The notes: generated by a model not told the origin, from the sequence alone. DNA of 64,000 nt from Mimachlamys varia (GCA_947623455.1 OX392533.1:35136729-35200728); one strand, 5' to 3'; positions 34,318 to 46,299 are shown, counted from the first letter of the stretch. Numbers and translations: made by a program.

Positions 34318-35921
34318 CAGGGCTCACCCTGGACCAAAAAATTTAGTAGCCAAAAAAAATAGCCAAGTGTGATTTTCAATAGCCATTTTTTTCTAATTAG
34401 TAGTCTATTTTCTCGCGGCCTTTATTCGTCGTTGGCTCGTCGTCTCTCCAAATGCTATTACATTCAATACCTAAAAGTTAACCATTACATTATTTTAATT
34501 AAGATAGAGGCTTACTGTACATACTGATCTTATTTTTAGAATTCATACTTTCAGATAATGGCTATAACTTTGAAGAAACAAAGCCACAACATATATGAAT
34601 ACCAAATACTTTATTTTCACATTTAGCAATAAATAACATCAATATTGACAGTGAAAATCAGCACTTTCATTTCAGATCAGAATCCATCAGTTGCTCAAGA
34701 TCATATCAGAGATGCACAAATCTTTCATTATGATTGGTTAATTTGTTCAAGTATTAAACTGGCATATTATGTGACATTTTCTGGAAAAGTCACATAAATA
34801 CATAATTCTGCATTTTATATCATGAACTTTGTTGACAGATTTACACATAATTCTGCATTTTATATCATGGACTTTGTTGACAGATTTACACTAAGTTGTT
34901 GAGTTTTTAAACTGTCCATTTAGCATCTCTGTATTACATTTTGTTGTTGCCCTCTTTATTGTCTCATTGTGGCTCTGTGACTGTTGTCACCTGTAAATTC
35001 AACGAAAATAGTATTCAGTGATACTGAAGACGAGATAAAAAATACATATTTCATCCAATTACATATAATTTTTTACTGGTTTGTACTATCTGTTACAATG
35101 GTTTACATTTCTGTGACATTAGCTACTCGAGCTCTAAGTTGACTAAATAGGTGTGTTCAAACGACAGCTACCGAATTAAAACATGATTTGATTAACACCA
35201 TATCAAGAAAGTTATATGAAGCACTGCACCCCGACCCCTTCCTAATTAAATGTTTACCGAAGCATGGTGGTTTAATTTAAAAGCCCACCATAAATTCCAG
35301 AATAACACGGTGGTGTCGCTACACCCCGGTTAGTTAAATGTTTCTATCAGGGAAGCCATTCACTATGCCCGTTATTGTTTTTCCCATCATTAAAAACTTT
35401 TAAAACTTACCTAGTTTCCTCAAAATGATGTGATGACAACCCGGTGGGGCAGTGCTGCCGACATGTTTATGTAAGAAGCCGTTATCCACAAACTGACAGG
35501 TGTACACCGTAAACAACCACGTGTGCCTAACTGATCAAGCCGTGTTTTCGTATCTTAATTTGGCTATCAAATTAACCTGACCCCATGCCACAAATAATCA
35601 GTTATATCATCAAAACCAATTATATCGTCAACAATTGTGGAAAGCATGCTATAATTGGTGTGACATCTTAAACAAAGACAAATTCCTCACAGTCATGTAG
35701 CGTGCGCTCGACTGTGACGGCCCTGATTATGTACACTGTACCTGTCGGGTGACAATACACAAGGGAGTAGACAGACTTATTTCGAGACGAAAATTTCAGT
35801 TTTTTTTCACCAATTTGTTTTTAGCATTGTAGTCAATTGAGTAGCCACTTTGAAATTTTAGTAGCCAATAAAAATTAAAAGTAGCCAATGGCTACATTGG
35901 CTACCGACAGCGTGAGCCCTG
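34318..35921. mobile_element. 1.6-kb non-autonomous DNA transposon, 14-bp TIRs, 5-bp target duplication
   Basis: The element opens CAGGGCTCACCCTG and closes with the reverse complement of CAGGGCTCACGCTG, one mismatch in 14. It is flanked on both sides by AAACC (34313-34317 and 35922-35926). Subterminal repeats of TAGCCA cluster near both ends (about 34340-34400 and 35845-35900). The interior is non-coding. The CAGGG end resembles several cut-and-paste superfamilies; a 5-bp duplication is not typical of classical hAT (8 bp), so the class is left open. Confidence 0.8.
34795..34892 (+). repeat. two-copy 50-bp tandem repeat
   Basis: The words ACATAATTCTGCATTTTATA and ACTTTGTTGACAGATTTACAC occur twice in immediate succession inside the 1.6-kb transposon. 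Confidence 0.85.
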
Positions 35922-36639
35922 AAACCGATCGCTATGTATGCCTTTCAAAATGTTTATGTAAGTTCTACCGTGATCCAGGAAAAAAAATAAGCTTAATTGG
36001 TTTAATCTGAAATTTCGCTCTTTAATGTTTAAGTCAGTTTCACTTTGTACCGATCTGCCTATCAAATAATGTGGGTTTTTTCAGATGAATACCTAAGTAT
36101 ACGAACTGTTTCCTTTAATTCAAAACTTAAATCTTTTATTCAAGACTTAAATCTTTATTTGATGAGCAAATAAACTCAACAATATAAATTCTTAATCTGA
36201 GAATATGTCTCTCAAAAAGGTGCAGATTACCTTAAAGTGTTGAGCATAGCAAGAGGAATGACCCAATAAAACTGGTAATCAACAGAACAGCACCAAATCA
36301 GATAAAACTCAAAGTCAGTTTTACTGTGTACGACCATCTTTTTATAGTCAGTAAGACAATCTTTTTTATATTTCTTGTTGTAATTTAAAGCTCAATATAC
36401 AAGAAGGAAACTGAAGGAGCCAGTATATTTCACACATTTTTGCTATCCTACGGTGTTAATTTGACCTTCAATGAGGGTCAAGGTTAAATTGCATTTACTA
36501 TGCTTAAACATTTTAAGATTCCTCAAAGAAACTCTGGCCAAGCAAATGAAAAATGGTGGCAAATTAAAAAATAAAAATTCTACCAAGAAGTTTTGAGGGT
36601 TTGCCTGTTAATATTTTATATTCTTTTAACAGCTTTAGA

Positions 36640-36800
36640 TCATGTCTGCAAGGTTTTGGTGGTGGCCATACACCAGAGTACCTGAAGAAAAAACCACCGA
36701 CCTGCTGGCCAGTGAGGACCTTGTGACTGCACCATGTCAGACTCAACCCCCTGACCCACTGGTGGAGACATAGTTATTCCAAAGGATTAGACGCCCAGCC
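36640..36800 (-). mobile_element. SINE-like fragment, minus strand
   Basis: On the minus strand it shows GGTGGCTGGGCGTCTAATCC (A-box-like), GGGTTGAGTCTGAC (weak B-box) and the body phrase TTCTTCAGGTACTCTGG followed by CCACCACCAAAACCTTGCA. More diverged than the copies at 2746 and 61021. It lies next to the 73-bp array. Confidence 0.55.
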
Positions 36801-36879
36801 ACCGCACTCCTTGATAGACTGTTGGAGGGCTAAGTAATATCATAGGTGATTGTAGACAGTCAGACCCCTTAACCACTTG

Positions 36880-37645
36880 CTCACAACTCCCCCCCCCCCC
36901 CCCCCCCTCGATCAAGTGCTGAAGGATTAAGATGATGGTAGCCAGTCACACCCCATAACCACTGGGTAACGTACCACACCCCCTGGTGGACTTCAAAGTG
37001 ATTAAAGTCGGTCACACCCCTTAATCACTCAGTCACTCCCCGACCCCTGACTGAGTGTTGGAGGACTAAGGTGATCGTAGAAGGTCACACCCCTGGATCA
37101 CTCCATCACTCCTTGACCCCTGACCGAGTGTTGGAGGACCTTGGTGATTGTAGACAGTCACACCCCTTGATCACTCCATCACTCCCCGACCCCTGACCGA
37201 GTGTTGGAGGACTTAGGAGATTGTAGACAGTCACACCCCTTGATCACTCCATCACTCCCCCACCCCTGACCGAGTGTTGGAGGACTTTGAATTAGGAGAT
37301 CGTAGACGGTCACACCCCTTAATCACTTCGTCACTCCCCGACCCCTGACTGAGTGTTGGAGGACTTAGGTGATCGTAGACGGTCACACCCCTTGTTCACT
37401 CCATCACTCCCCCAACCCCTGACAGAGTGTTGGAGGACTTAGGTAATCGTAGACGGTCACACCCATTGTTCACTCCGTCACTCCCCGACCCCTGACCGAG
37501 TGTTGGAGGACTTAGGTAATCGTAGACGGTCACACCCCTTGTTCACTCCGTCACTCCCCCAACCCTGACCAAGTGTTGGAGGACTTTGGCGATCATAGAC
37601 GGTCACACCCCTTGATCACTCCGTCACCAAATCTCTGACTGATTG
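36880..37645. repeat. 73-bp minisatellite, about 9 units, with poly-C run
   Basis: GTGTTGGAGGACT recurs at 37055, 37128, 37201, 37274, 37353, 37427, 37500 and 37573: spacing 73, except 79 where GAATTA is inserted and 74 once. Each unit carries GTCACACCCCTTG and TCACTCC. An 18-base C run (about 36888-36907) precedes the regular part. Confidence 0.92.
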
Positions 37646-38084
37646 CTGCAGACACAGTCAGCCCCCAGAAAGGAACTGTAAGAGGATCATAACTTCCTGT
37701 TTCATTAATTGGTGGCCTGGGTGTCAATAAATTTTTGCATCTTAAAACTGTACAATAATAACTACTTGTCTTTATGGAGCATATGCATACCATTCGATTA
37801 AAATATTATTCCTAAATTGTTTTCCTGAAATTGGGAATAGATACAAGAATGGTTTTATAAAACACATTGACACAGCATATATCTGACCAAGAATCTTGAC
37901 CAAGGATGAAGAGAGATTTGAACATCCAACTATGTTCATTATGAGTGAAGGTTGAAAAGTTGGCACTGGATCTGGAGGGCACCAAATAAATACCATATGC
38001 AAAACCGATTTTGTTTCAAGCCGCAACCATTTTGTGGCAGAAAATTGAAAAAAGTCAAAATGTGAAAAATGAAACTATAAACAT

Positions 38085-38230
38085 TTGAGAAGCAAGCTTC
38101 AAGTTGGATTTAATTTTTTTCTGTTGACAAGCAAAAAAAAAAAAAATGCCTCCCAGAACTTGAGAACCAAGTTTCAAGTTGGATTTAAATTTTTGCTGTT
38201 GACAAGCAAAAAAAAAAAAAAAAAATAACA
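38085..38230 (+). repeat. two-copy repeat ending in A-runs
   Basis: AAGTTGGATTTAAWTTTTT and CTGTTGACAAGCAAAAAAAA occur twice, each ending in a run of A (about 14 and 19). This looks like a small tandem duplication of a retroposed sequence. Confidence 0.7.
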
Positions 38231-39436
38231 TGTCTCTCAGATTTTGCCAAAAGAAATCAGGTTTGGTAAATAATGGCATTACAAAGCCTACTATTAAACA
38301 TACATGAACCATGCTTTCACATTTGCAGTGCCACAATTACCCAGAGCATCGGCAGGATGTTTAATACCTGTTTGATCTAATCTGTTGCCGAAAACACGAG
38401 CTGCCTGGCAGTAATTGGTAGTTTATCTGTGTATCGGTGAGTTATGCCTGTCACTGACCCCTTAGGGAGCCACAACATGACAGTGTACATGTACTAGCCC
38501 CTCAATCAGTACAATTATCTCCCCCTTGTTTCTGGCCCCCAGTGCATCATTTATCATGCTAACCTTATCCACAATTACAGCTTGTGGTAGGGAAATCGGG
38601 GCACCCTGATCTTAGTACCACCTGATACATGTAGGACCTTATACGTTTCAACATATCATTCGATTTTAATCCTCCTTTTTAACATTTCAAGACGAAATTT
38701 TCTTTGTGTATTTTGACTTTTGTCTGTGAAAAAAACGAAACTCTAGGGGTAATTTTTTTTAAACCCATTTCGAACACGTTGATCTACATTGAGTAATGGT
38801 GACTTGTTCAGATTTAATGTATTCGGGAGGAAACACGACAGTGAGATATCAACAACCCCTACAAGTGCTCCTAATAGTCCGTCTTAATATCCGTTAGATT
38901 TGATCACCAGACAGTTCTTCTGGCATCTAGAATTTAAGAAAAATCACGTTTACACTATTTTGCCACCATACAAAATAAAAATTGAACAAAAAATATGATC
39001 TTACCAGCATTATGAGAAAAGAATTATTTTTTTTTTTAAATCTTTCAAATGAAATTTATTTCAATTTTTAAAAATATTCTGAACTAAACCTGTGTTAAGA
39101 CTATATGTTCTTATGATTTCTCAGGGCTTCGAAATTGTTCATTTAATAACCAAAGCTAGAGATTTTTTTGACACTTTATCTCCCTTTTCAAGCTTTGAAA
39201 CTTTTACTGCTAGGACCAGTTGTTCCTGAAAATACTGCACAAATTTTGGTTTCATCAGAATATCTTATTTGACTTAATTATTAGAGGAACTGACTGCCTC
39301 CTGTCAAATTCCAAAAATCATACATAAATAATTTTGAATTGTAATGGGGGATCATTACAACAGTTTAAACAAACTTTATTTATTTTACAACAATTATGAA
39401 ACATTAAGATATTCAACTTATATTAATCACTCTTGT
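38231..39436. other. non-coding; complex patch 38341-38640
   Basis: No gene is recognised. The segment 38341-38640 is less AT-rich and non-repetitive, which could mark conserved regulatory sequence. The rest is AT-rich with short homopolymer runs. Confidence 0.4.
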
Positions 39437-39625
39437 TGGCCCGGATTGTAGCACTTGAGGGGTTTTACTGTGGGAGGAAACGGGAGTACCTGGAGAAGAC
39501 CCAAGTGTTCTGGCAGGTGACCCCAGGCCCATACCTTTTCATGTCCGGTCAGGGAATCAAACCCCGACCGCCTTATAATTAGTGAAAGGCAAGTGCGCTA
39601 TCCATTGCACCACCCTACCACCCAA
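39437..39625 (-). mobile_element. tRNA-derived SINE with a different head, minus strand
   Basis: On the minus strand the head reads TGGTGCAATGGATAGCGCAC (A-box) and GGGGTTTGATTCCC (B-box), unlike the Leu/Ser-like head at 2746 and 61021. The body still has CTCCAGGTACTCCCGTTTCC and then AAAACCCCTCAAGTGC. This shows two SINE subfamilies with different heads on one body. Not a functional tRNA. Confidence 0.75.
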
Positions 39626-40206
39626 GACAAAACAAAAATAGAACACAGACACGTCAGAAAAGTTTGGCAGATGAACAGCAGAAAAGACTCTATGCGATCT
39701 ATCACACTTAAGTTCAGCAGATGAAAATTTGACACCTAATTGTTCAATACCAATTGCAACCAACTTATGCTTCATAATTATATTCGTCATAACAAAATGT
39801 TTAGCAGTAATTAAGAGATGTAAACTTTGTCCTTCATGAACTTTGAACCAATGACATTGAGGAAAATATATTGAGTTTGAATTTTGATCTAAGGTTAGAT
39901 AAATTATTGTTTCATGCACTAAAGACACAGCGAGGGAATGTTGGTATCATCTTGAACTGGCTTAGGCCTTTAAATGTTTGAGTCAATCAGACATTTTTTA
40001 CCATCGACCTTTGGATTGAGGTTATATTTTAGGATCTGATGACAGTGCACTGCATATCGTCTGTTGGCGATGCAGGTAATATAGGTACAAGTTTCAACAG
40101 TATATCTTAAACGGTTCAAAAGTTACATAACCCTTACAAGAACTAATGGAACTAGAAATATCTGTGAGATATAAATGCCCTCGCCCCCAGCTGGTTACAT
40201 TACAAT

Positions 40207-40352
40207 GGGACGGGGGACGGACGGGGGGACGTGGGATGGGAGACGGGGGACGGGGGACAGGGACAGGGGATTGGGGACGGGACAGGGGATGGGGGATGGG
40301 GGACGGGGGACGGGGGACGGGGGACGGGGGACGGGGGACGGGACAGACATGG
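40207..40352 (+). repeat. G-rich (GGGGGAC)n tract, G-quadruplex-prone
   Basis: The tract consists of repeated GGGGGAC, GGGACAGG and GGGATG units, with more than fifteen runs of three or more G on the plus strand at short spacing. It creates Gly/Asp/Arg-rich open frames on the plus strand and Pro-rich ones on the minus strand; these are low-complexity artefacts. Confidence 0.9.
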
Positions 40353-41232
40353 GTAACACTATTTCATGGCGGGGGCATAAAAATTCACACTTATTAACTT
40401 GACCCTTGACCTTGAGGTCAAGGATACAGTATGACACAACAGCAGTGCACTGCAAATCAACCTTAGGTGAAGCAAGCATACTGCCATTTTCATCTTGATA
40501 TCTTCAACTGCTGAGAAGTTATGGCACGTACAGGAAATTTGAATACCTGAGAACCAGAGGAAGAATCAGAAGACCCAATGAAGCAGTCAATTCGTTCATC
40601 CTGCCGAAAGTTGTCACAAGAAAAATCAGCTAGGTTTTGTAGCTTAAATACAATATGTCTCCCTTCATTCGAAGGGGGGCATAACTAATACTATGGGGGC
40701 ACAGCTGAAATTACATGATGAACATCATTTATCAAGCATTTGAATTGAAGAAGTTAAATGTGTCTTCAAAGGAAAAAATGTGTTAATCACAATATATAAC
40801 AAAGAAATAACTTTATCAGGTTTACTTATAAGAGGGCAGCACATTGGTTGGGTCAAAACAAAATAACATTTCTAATATAAAACCTCGACTCAGTCATTCC
40901 AATAGCAGTTCCAATATAAAACCATATTATTTCAGCACTGATACATTTTGATTGATAAAGGACAGATTCAACTTGAATCACTGGAAGTACATATTAGAAA
41001 TACAGAATGACAGACTACATATATAAAGGAAGTCAGGCCCCGATATTTCATGACCTTGACTTCATAACAAGAGGCCCAATGGGCCTGCATCGCTCACCTG
41101 GTATCAATCTCTGACTTATATTATAGTGTAACCCTAAAGTCCCCTAAAATCTTTTAATGTAAGACATTTAGAAGAACATCTTAAGATTTAAACATAAATT
41201 ACCCCTGTGACCTTATAAGACAACATCATTTT

Positions 41233-44200
41233 CATTTTCAAATTTTGTTTGGCTTCATCCAAGGAACCTTTCAGCCAAATATCATGCTCCTAGGGCTTTT
41301 GGTATTTCAGAAGAAGTCGTTTAAAGGTTTTAAAAGATTTGACCCCTGTGACATTGAATATAGGTCAAGGTCATTTCTTTTCACAAACTTTGTCGGGCTT
41401 CATCCAAGGAACCTTTCAGCCAAATATCATGCTTCTAGGGCTTTTGGTATTTCAGAAGTCGTTTAAAGGTTTTAACAGATTTGACCCCTGTGACCTTGAA
41501 TAAAGGTCAAGGTCATTTCTTTTCGCAAACTTTGTCGGGCTTCATCCAAGGAACCTTTCAGCCAAATATCATGCTTCTAGGGCTTTTGGTATTTCAGAAG
41601 AAGTCGTTTAAAGGTTTTAACAGATTTGACCCCTGTGACCTTGAATAAAGGTCAAGGTCATTTCTTTTCGCAAACTTTGTCCGGCTTCATCCAAGGAACC
41701 TTTCAGCCAAATATAATGCTTCTAGGGCTTTTGGTATTTCAGAAGATGTCGTTTAAATGTTTTAACAGATTTGACTCCTGTGACCTTGAATATAGGTCAA
41801 GGCCATTTCTTTTCGCAAACTTTGTCCGGCTTCATCCAAGGAACCTTTCAGCCAAATATCATGCTTCTAGGGCTTTTGGTATTTCAGAAGAAGTCGTTTA
41901 AAGGTTTTAACAGATTTGACCCCTGTGACCTTGAATATAGGTCAAGGTCATTTCTTTTCGCAAACTTTGTCCGGCTTCATCCAAGGAACCTTTCAGCCAA
42001 ATATCATGCTTCTAGGGCTTTTGGTATTTCAGAAGAAGTCGTTTAAAGGTTTTAACAGATTTGACCCCTGTGACCTTGAATATAAGTCAAGGTCATTTCT
42101 TTTCGCAAACTTTGTCCGGCTTCATCCAAGGAACCTTTCAGCCAAATATCATGCTTCTAGGGCTTTTGGTATTTCAGAAGAAGTCGTTTAAAGGTTTTAA
42201 CAGATTTGACTCCTGTGACCTTGAATATAGGTCAAGGTCATTTCTTTTCGCAAACTTTGTCCGGCTTCATCCAAGGAACCTTTCAGCCAAATATCATGCT
42301 ACTAGGGCTTTTGGTATTTCAGAAGAAGTCGTTTAAAGGTTTTAACAGATTTGACTCCTGTGACCTTGAATATAGGTCAAGGTCATTTCTTTTCGCAAAC
42401 TTTGTCCGGCTTCATCCAAGGAACCTTTCAGCCAAATATCATGCTTCTAGGGCTTTTGGTATTTCAGAAGAAGTCGTTTAAAGGTTTTAACAGATTTGAC
42501 CCCTGTGACCTTGAATATAAGTCAAGGTCATTTCTTTTCGCAAACTTTGTCCGGCTTCATCCAAGAAACCTTTCAGCCAAATATCATGCTTCTAGGGCTT
42601 TTGGTATTTCAGAAGAAGTCGGTTAAAGGTTTTAACAGATTTGACTCCTGTGACCTTGAATATAGGTCAAGGTCATTTCTTTTCGCAAACTTTGTCTGGC
42701 TTCATCCAAGGAACCTTTCAGCCAAATATCATGCTTCTAGGGCTTTTGGTATTTCAGAAGAAGTCGTTTAAAGGTTTTAACAGATTTGACCCCTGTGACC
42801 TTGAATAAAGATCAAGGTCATTTCTTTTCGCAAACTTTGTCCGGCTTCATCCAAGGAACCTTTCAGCCAAATATCATGCTTCTAGGGCTTTTGGTATTTC
42901 AGAAGAAGTCGTTTAAAGGTTTTAACAGATTTGACCCCTGTGACCTTGAATATAAGTCAAGGTCATTTCTTTTCGCAAACTTTGTCGGGCTTCATCCAAG
43001 GAACCTTTCAGCCAAATATCATGCTTCTAGGGCTTTTGGTATTTCAGAAGAAGTCGTTTAAAGGTTTTAACAGATTTGACTCCTGTGACCTTGAATATAG
43101 GTCAAGGTCATTTCTTTTCGCAAACTTTGTCCGGCTTCATCCAAGGAACCTTTCAGCCAAATATCATGCTTCTAGGGCTTTTGGTATTTCAGAAGAAGTC
43201 GTTTAAAGGTTTTAACAGATTTGACTCCTGTGACCTTGAATATAGGTCAAGGTCATTTCTTTTCGCAAACTTTGTCCGGCTTCATCCAAGGAACCTTTCA
43301 GCCAAATATCATGCTTCTAGGGCTTTTGGTATTTCAGAAGAAGTCGGTTAAAGGTTTTAACAGATTTGACTCCTGTGACCTTGAATATAGGTCAAGGTCA
43401 TTTCTTTTCGCAAACTTTGTCTGGCTTCATCCAAGGAACCTTTCAGCCAAATATCATGCTTCTAGGGCTTTTGGTATTTCAGAAGAAGTCGTTTAAAGGT
43501 TTTAACAGATTTGACCCCTGTGACCTTGAATAAAGATCAAGGTCATTTCTTTTCGCAAACTTTGTCCGGCTTCATCCAAGGAACCTTTCAGCCAAATATC
43601 ATGCTTCTAGGGCTTTTGGTATTTCAGAAGAAGTCGTTTAAAGGTTTTAACAGATTTGACCCCTGTGACCTTGAATATAGGTCAAGGTCATTTCTTTTCG
43701 CAAACTTTGTCGGGCTTCATCCAAGGAACCTTTCAGCCAAATATCATGCTTCTAGGGCTTTTGGTATTTCAGAAGAAGTCGTTTAAAGGTTTTAACAGAT
43801 TTGACCCCTGTGACCTTGAATATAAGTTAAGGTCATTTCTTTTCGCAAACTTTGTCCGGCTTCATCCAAGGATTCTTTCAGCCAAATATCATGCTTCTAG
43901 GGCTTTTGGTATTTCAGAAGAAGTCGTTTAAAGGTTTTAACAGATTTGACCCCTGTGACCTTGAATATAGGTCAAGGTCATTTCTTTTCGCAAATTTTGT
44001 CCGGCTTCATCCAAGGAACCTTTCAGCCAAATATCATGCTTCTAGGGCTTTTGGTATTTCAGAAGAAGTCGTTTAAAGGTTTTAACAGATTTGACCCCTG
44101 TGACCTTGAATATAAGTCAAGGTCATTTCTTTTTGCACACTTTGTCTGGCTTCATCCAAGGAACCTTTCAGCCAAATATCATGCTTCTAGGGCTTTTGGT

Positions 44201-45832
44201 ATTTCAGAAGAAGTCGGTTAAAGGTTTTAACAGATTTGACTCCTGTGACCTTGAATATAGGTCAAGGTCATTTCTTTTCGCAAACTTTGTCCGGCTTCAA
44301 CCAAGGAACCTTTCAGCCAAATATCATGCTTCTAGGGCTTTTGGTATTTCAGAAGAAGTCGTTTAAAGGTTTTAACAGATTTGACCCCTGTGACCTTGAA
44401 TTAAGGTCAAGGTCATTTCTTTTCGCAAACTTTGTCCGGCTTCATCCAAGGAACCTTTCAGCCAAATATCATGCTTCTAGGGCTTTTGGTATTTCAGAAG
44501 AAGTCGTTTAAAGGTTTTAACAGATTTGACCCCTGTGACCTTGAATATAGGTCAAGGTCATTTCTTTTCGCAAAATTTGTCGGGCTTCATCCAAGGAACC
44601 TTTCAGCCAAATTTCATGCTTCTAGGGCTTTTGGTATTTCAGAAGAAGTCGTTTAAAGGTTTTAACAGATTCGACCCCTGTGACCTTGAATATAGGTCAA
44701 GGTCATTTCTTTTCGCAAACTTTGTCCGGCTTCATCCAAGGAACCTTTCAGCCAAATATCATGCTTCTAGGGTTTTTGGTATTTCAGAAGAAGTCGTTTA
44801 AAGGTTTTAACAGATTTGACCCCTGTGACCTTGAATATAGGTCAAGGTCATTTCTTTTCGCAAACTTTGTCCGGCTTTATCCAAGGAACCTTTCAGCCAA
44901 ATATCATGCTTCTAGGGCTTTTGGTATTTCAGAAGAAGTCGTTTAAAGGTTTTAACAGATTTGACCCCTGTGACCTTGAATATAAGTCAAGGTCATTTCT
45001 TTTCGCAAACTTTGTCTGGCTTCATCCAAGGAACCTTTCAGCCAAATATCATGCTTCTAGGGCTTTTGGTATTTCAGAAGAAGTCGTTTAAAGGTTTTAA
45101 CAGATTTGACTCCTGTGACCTTGAATATAGGTCAAGGTCATTTCTTTTCGCAAACTTTGTCCGGCTTCAACCAAGGAACCTTTCAGCCAAATATCATGCT
45201 TCTAGGGCTTTTGGTATTTCAGAAGAAGTCGTTTAAAGGTTTTAACAGATTTGACCCCTGTGACCTTGAATATAGGTCAAGGTCATTTCTTTTCGCAAAC
45301 TTTGTCCGGCTTCATCCAAGGAACCTTTCAGCCAAATATCATGCTTCTAGGGCTTTTGGTATTTCAGAAGAAGTCGTTTAAAGGTTTTAACAGATTTGAC
45401 CCCTCTGACCTTGAATATAGGTCAAGGTCATTTCTTTTCGCAAACTTTGTCGGGCTTCATCCAAGGGACATTTCAGCCAAATATCATGTTTCTAGGGCTT
45501 TTGGTATTTCAGAAGAAGTCGTTTAAAGGTTAAAATAGATTTAACCTCACGGTGACCTTGAATATTGGTCAAGGTCATTTCTTTTCGCAAACTTTATTTG
45601 GCTTCATCTAAGGAAGCTACTGGTCAAATATGAAGTCTCTATGCCTGACGGTATTTTAGAAGAAGTTGTTTGAAGGTTTCGACATTTTTGACCCCTGTGA
45701 CCTTGAAATTAGGTCAAAGTGATTTTTTTTCGCAAACTTTGTTCAGCTCCTTCAAAGAAATCTACCAGCCAAATTTCATGTCACTGGGCCTTTCAGTATT
45801 TTAGAAGAAGTCGTTTAAAGGAAAAAGTTGAC
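41233..45832 (+). repeat. 145-bp satellite-like array, about 30 units, each with a DR0 site
   Basis: The unit is 145 bases (landmark TTTGACCCCTGTGACCTTGA), with one unit 3 bases shorter near 41455. Central units are nearly identical; the first and the last two or three are diverged, as expected if unequal exchange homogenises the middle. Nearly every unit holds TGACCTTGA, seven bases, then TCAAGGTCA, overlapping AGGTCAAGGTCA. Because 145 is not divisible by three, each unit restarts the same 91-codon open frame in a new phase, giving a ladder of about 28 look-alike ORFs. None has a credible context for translation. Confidence 0.95.
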
Positions 45833-45890
45833 GGACGCAGGACGGACGGACGGACGGACGGACGGACGACGGACGCTGCACCATCACATA

Positions 45891-45921
45891 AGCTCACTTG
45901 GCCCTTCGGGCCAGGTGAGCT
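45891..45921. repeat. terminal hairpin of composite element
   Basis: AGCTCACTTGGCCC pairs with GGGCCAGGTGAGCT over 14 bases with one mismatch, around loop TTC. The equivalent hairpin closes the short copy at 26582-26612. Confidence 0.85.
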
Positions 45922-46299
45922 AAAAATGTCAAAGAATCTTCCCAATTGAGAACATTTTGTGACAAGTACAAACCATTATGATCACACTGAGTATAAATTG
46001 TGAACAGATCAAAGTCTCTAATTACTTTCATATAAAAGCGAATAAAAATATTTTTCAGTAAATTTTAAAGTACATGCGGCCAATATGATACTGCCGTATT
46101 AACTCCAGGAGTCCTCAAAATTTATGTCCCAGTTCTAAAGTTAAAAAACACCCACCACCTTTTCAACAGGAAGCAGGGAAAATTTCAAACAGAAATAATG
46201 ATTCTCGATAAAATAGATGTATTAAGATACGAAATAAATCTCCAAGCCGAAGAACTATAACCTTATTGTATCTATTTTGATTGGTTTAGAATAATGAAA

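Larger units (their letters stand above)
41067..45923 (+). mobile_element. long hairpin-ended composite element carrying the 145-bp array
   Basis: It begins AACAAG, followed by a perfect stem-loop AGGCCC-AAT-GGGCCT (41072-41086) and GCATCGCTCACCTGG. It ends with a (GACG)n run (about 45837-45875) and a 31-nt hairpin (45891-45921) with 14-base arms, one mismatch, closing on GAGCTAA. The short element at 26289-26614 has the same two ends. Elements with a tandem-repeat core, a 3' hairpin and a CTAA end recall Helitron/Helentron-type non-autonomous elements, but no classic TC start is evident, so the class is inferred. Confidence 0.65.

Noticed and set aside
33957..34327. Overlapping open frames on both strands (97 and 106 codons)
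   Set aside because: No recognisable domain, overlapping antisense frames and no splice context; more likely non-coding sequence of higher complexity.
40146..40479. Gly/Asp/Arg-rich and Pro-rich open frames
   Set aside because: Produced by the (GGGGGAC)n tract; low complexity on both strands.
41245..45526. A ladder of about 28 near-identical 74-91-codon open frames, as if a multigene family of small proteins
   Set aside because: They are one open frame of the 145-bp repeat restarted every unit. The period is not a multiple of three, each frame overlaps the next, and there is no codon-level constraint or promoter evidence.
41233..45832. CRISPR-like array
   Set aside because: Units are 145 bp and repeat throughout with no variable spacers; the DNA is eukaryotic and there are no cas genes.
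45891..45921. Rho-independent terminator
   Set aside because: The GC-rich hairpin followed by A's looks similar, but it is the end of a dispersed element in eukaryotic DNA and recurs at 26582-26612.
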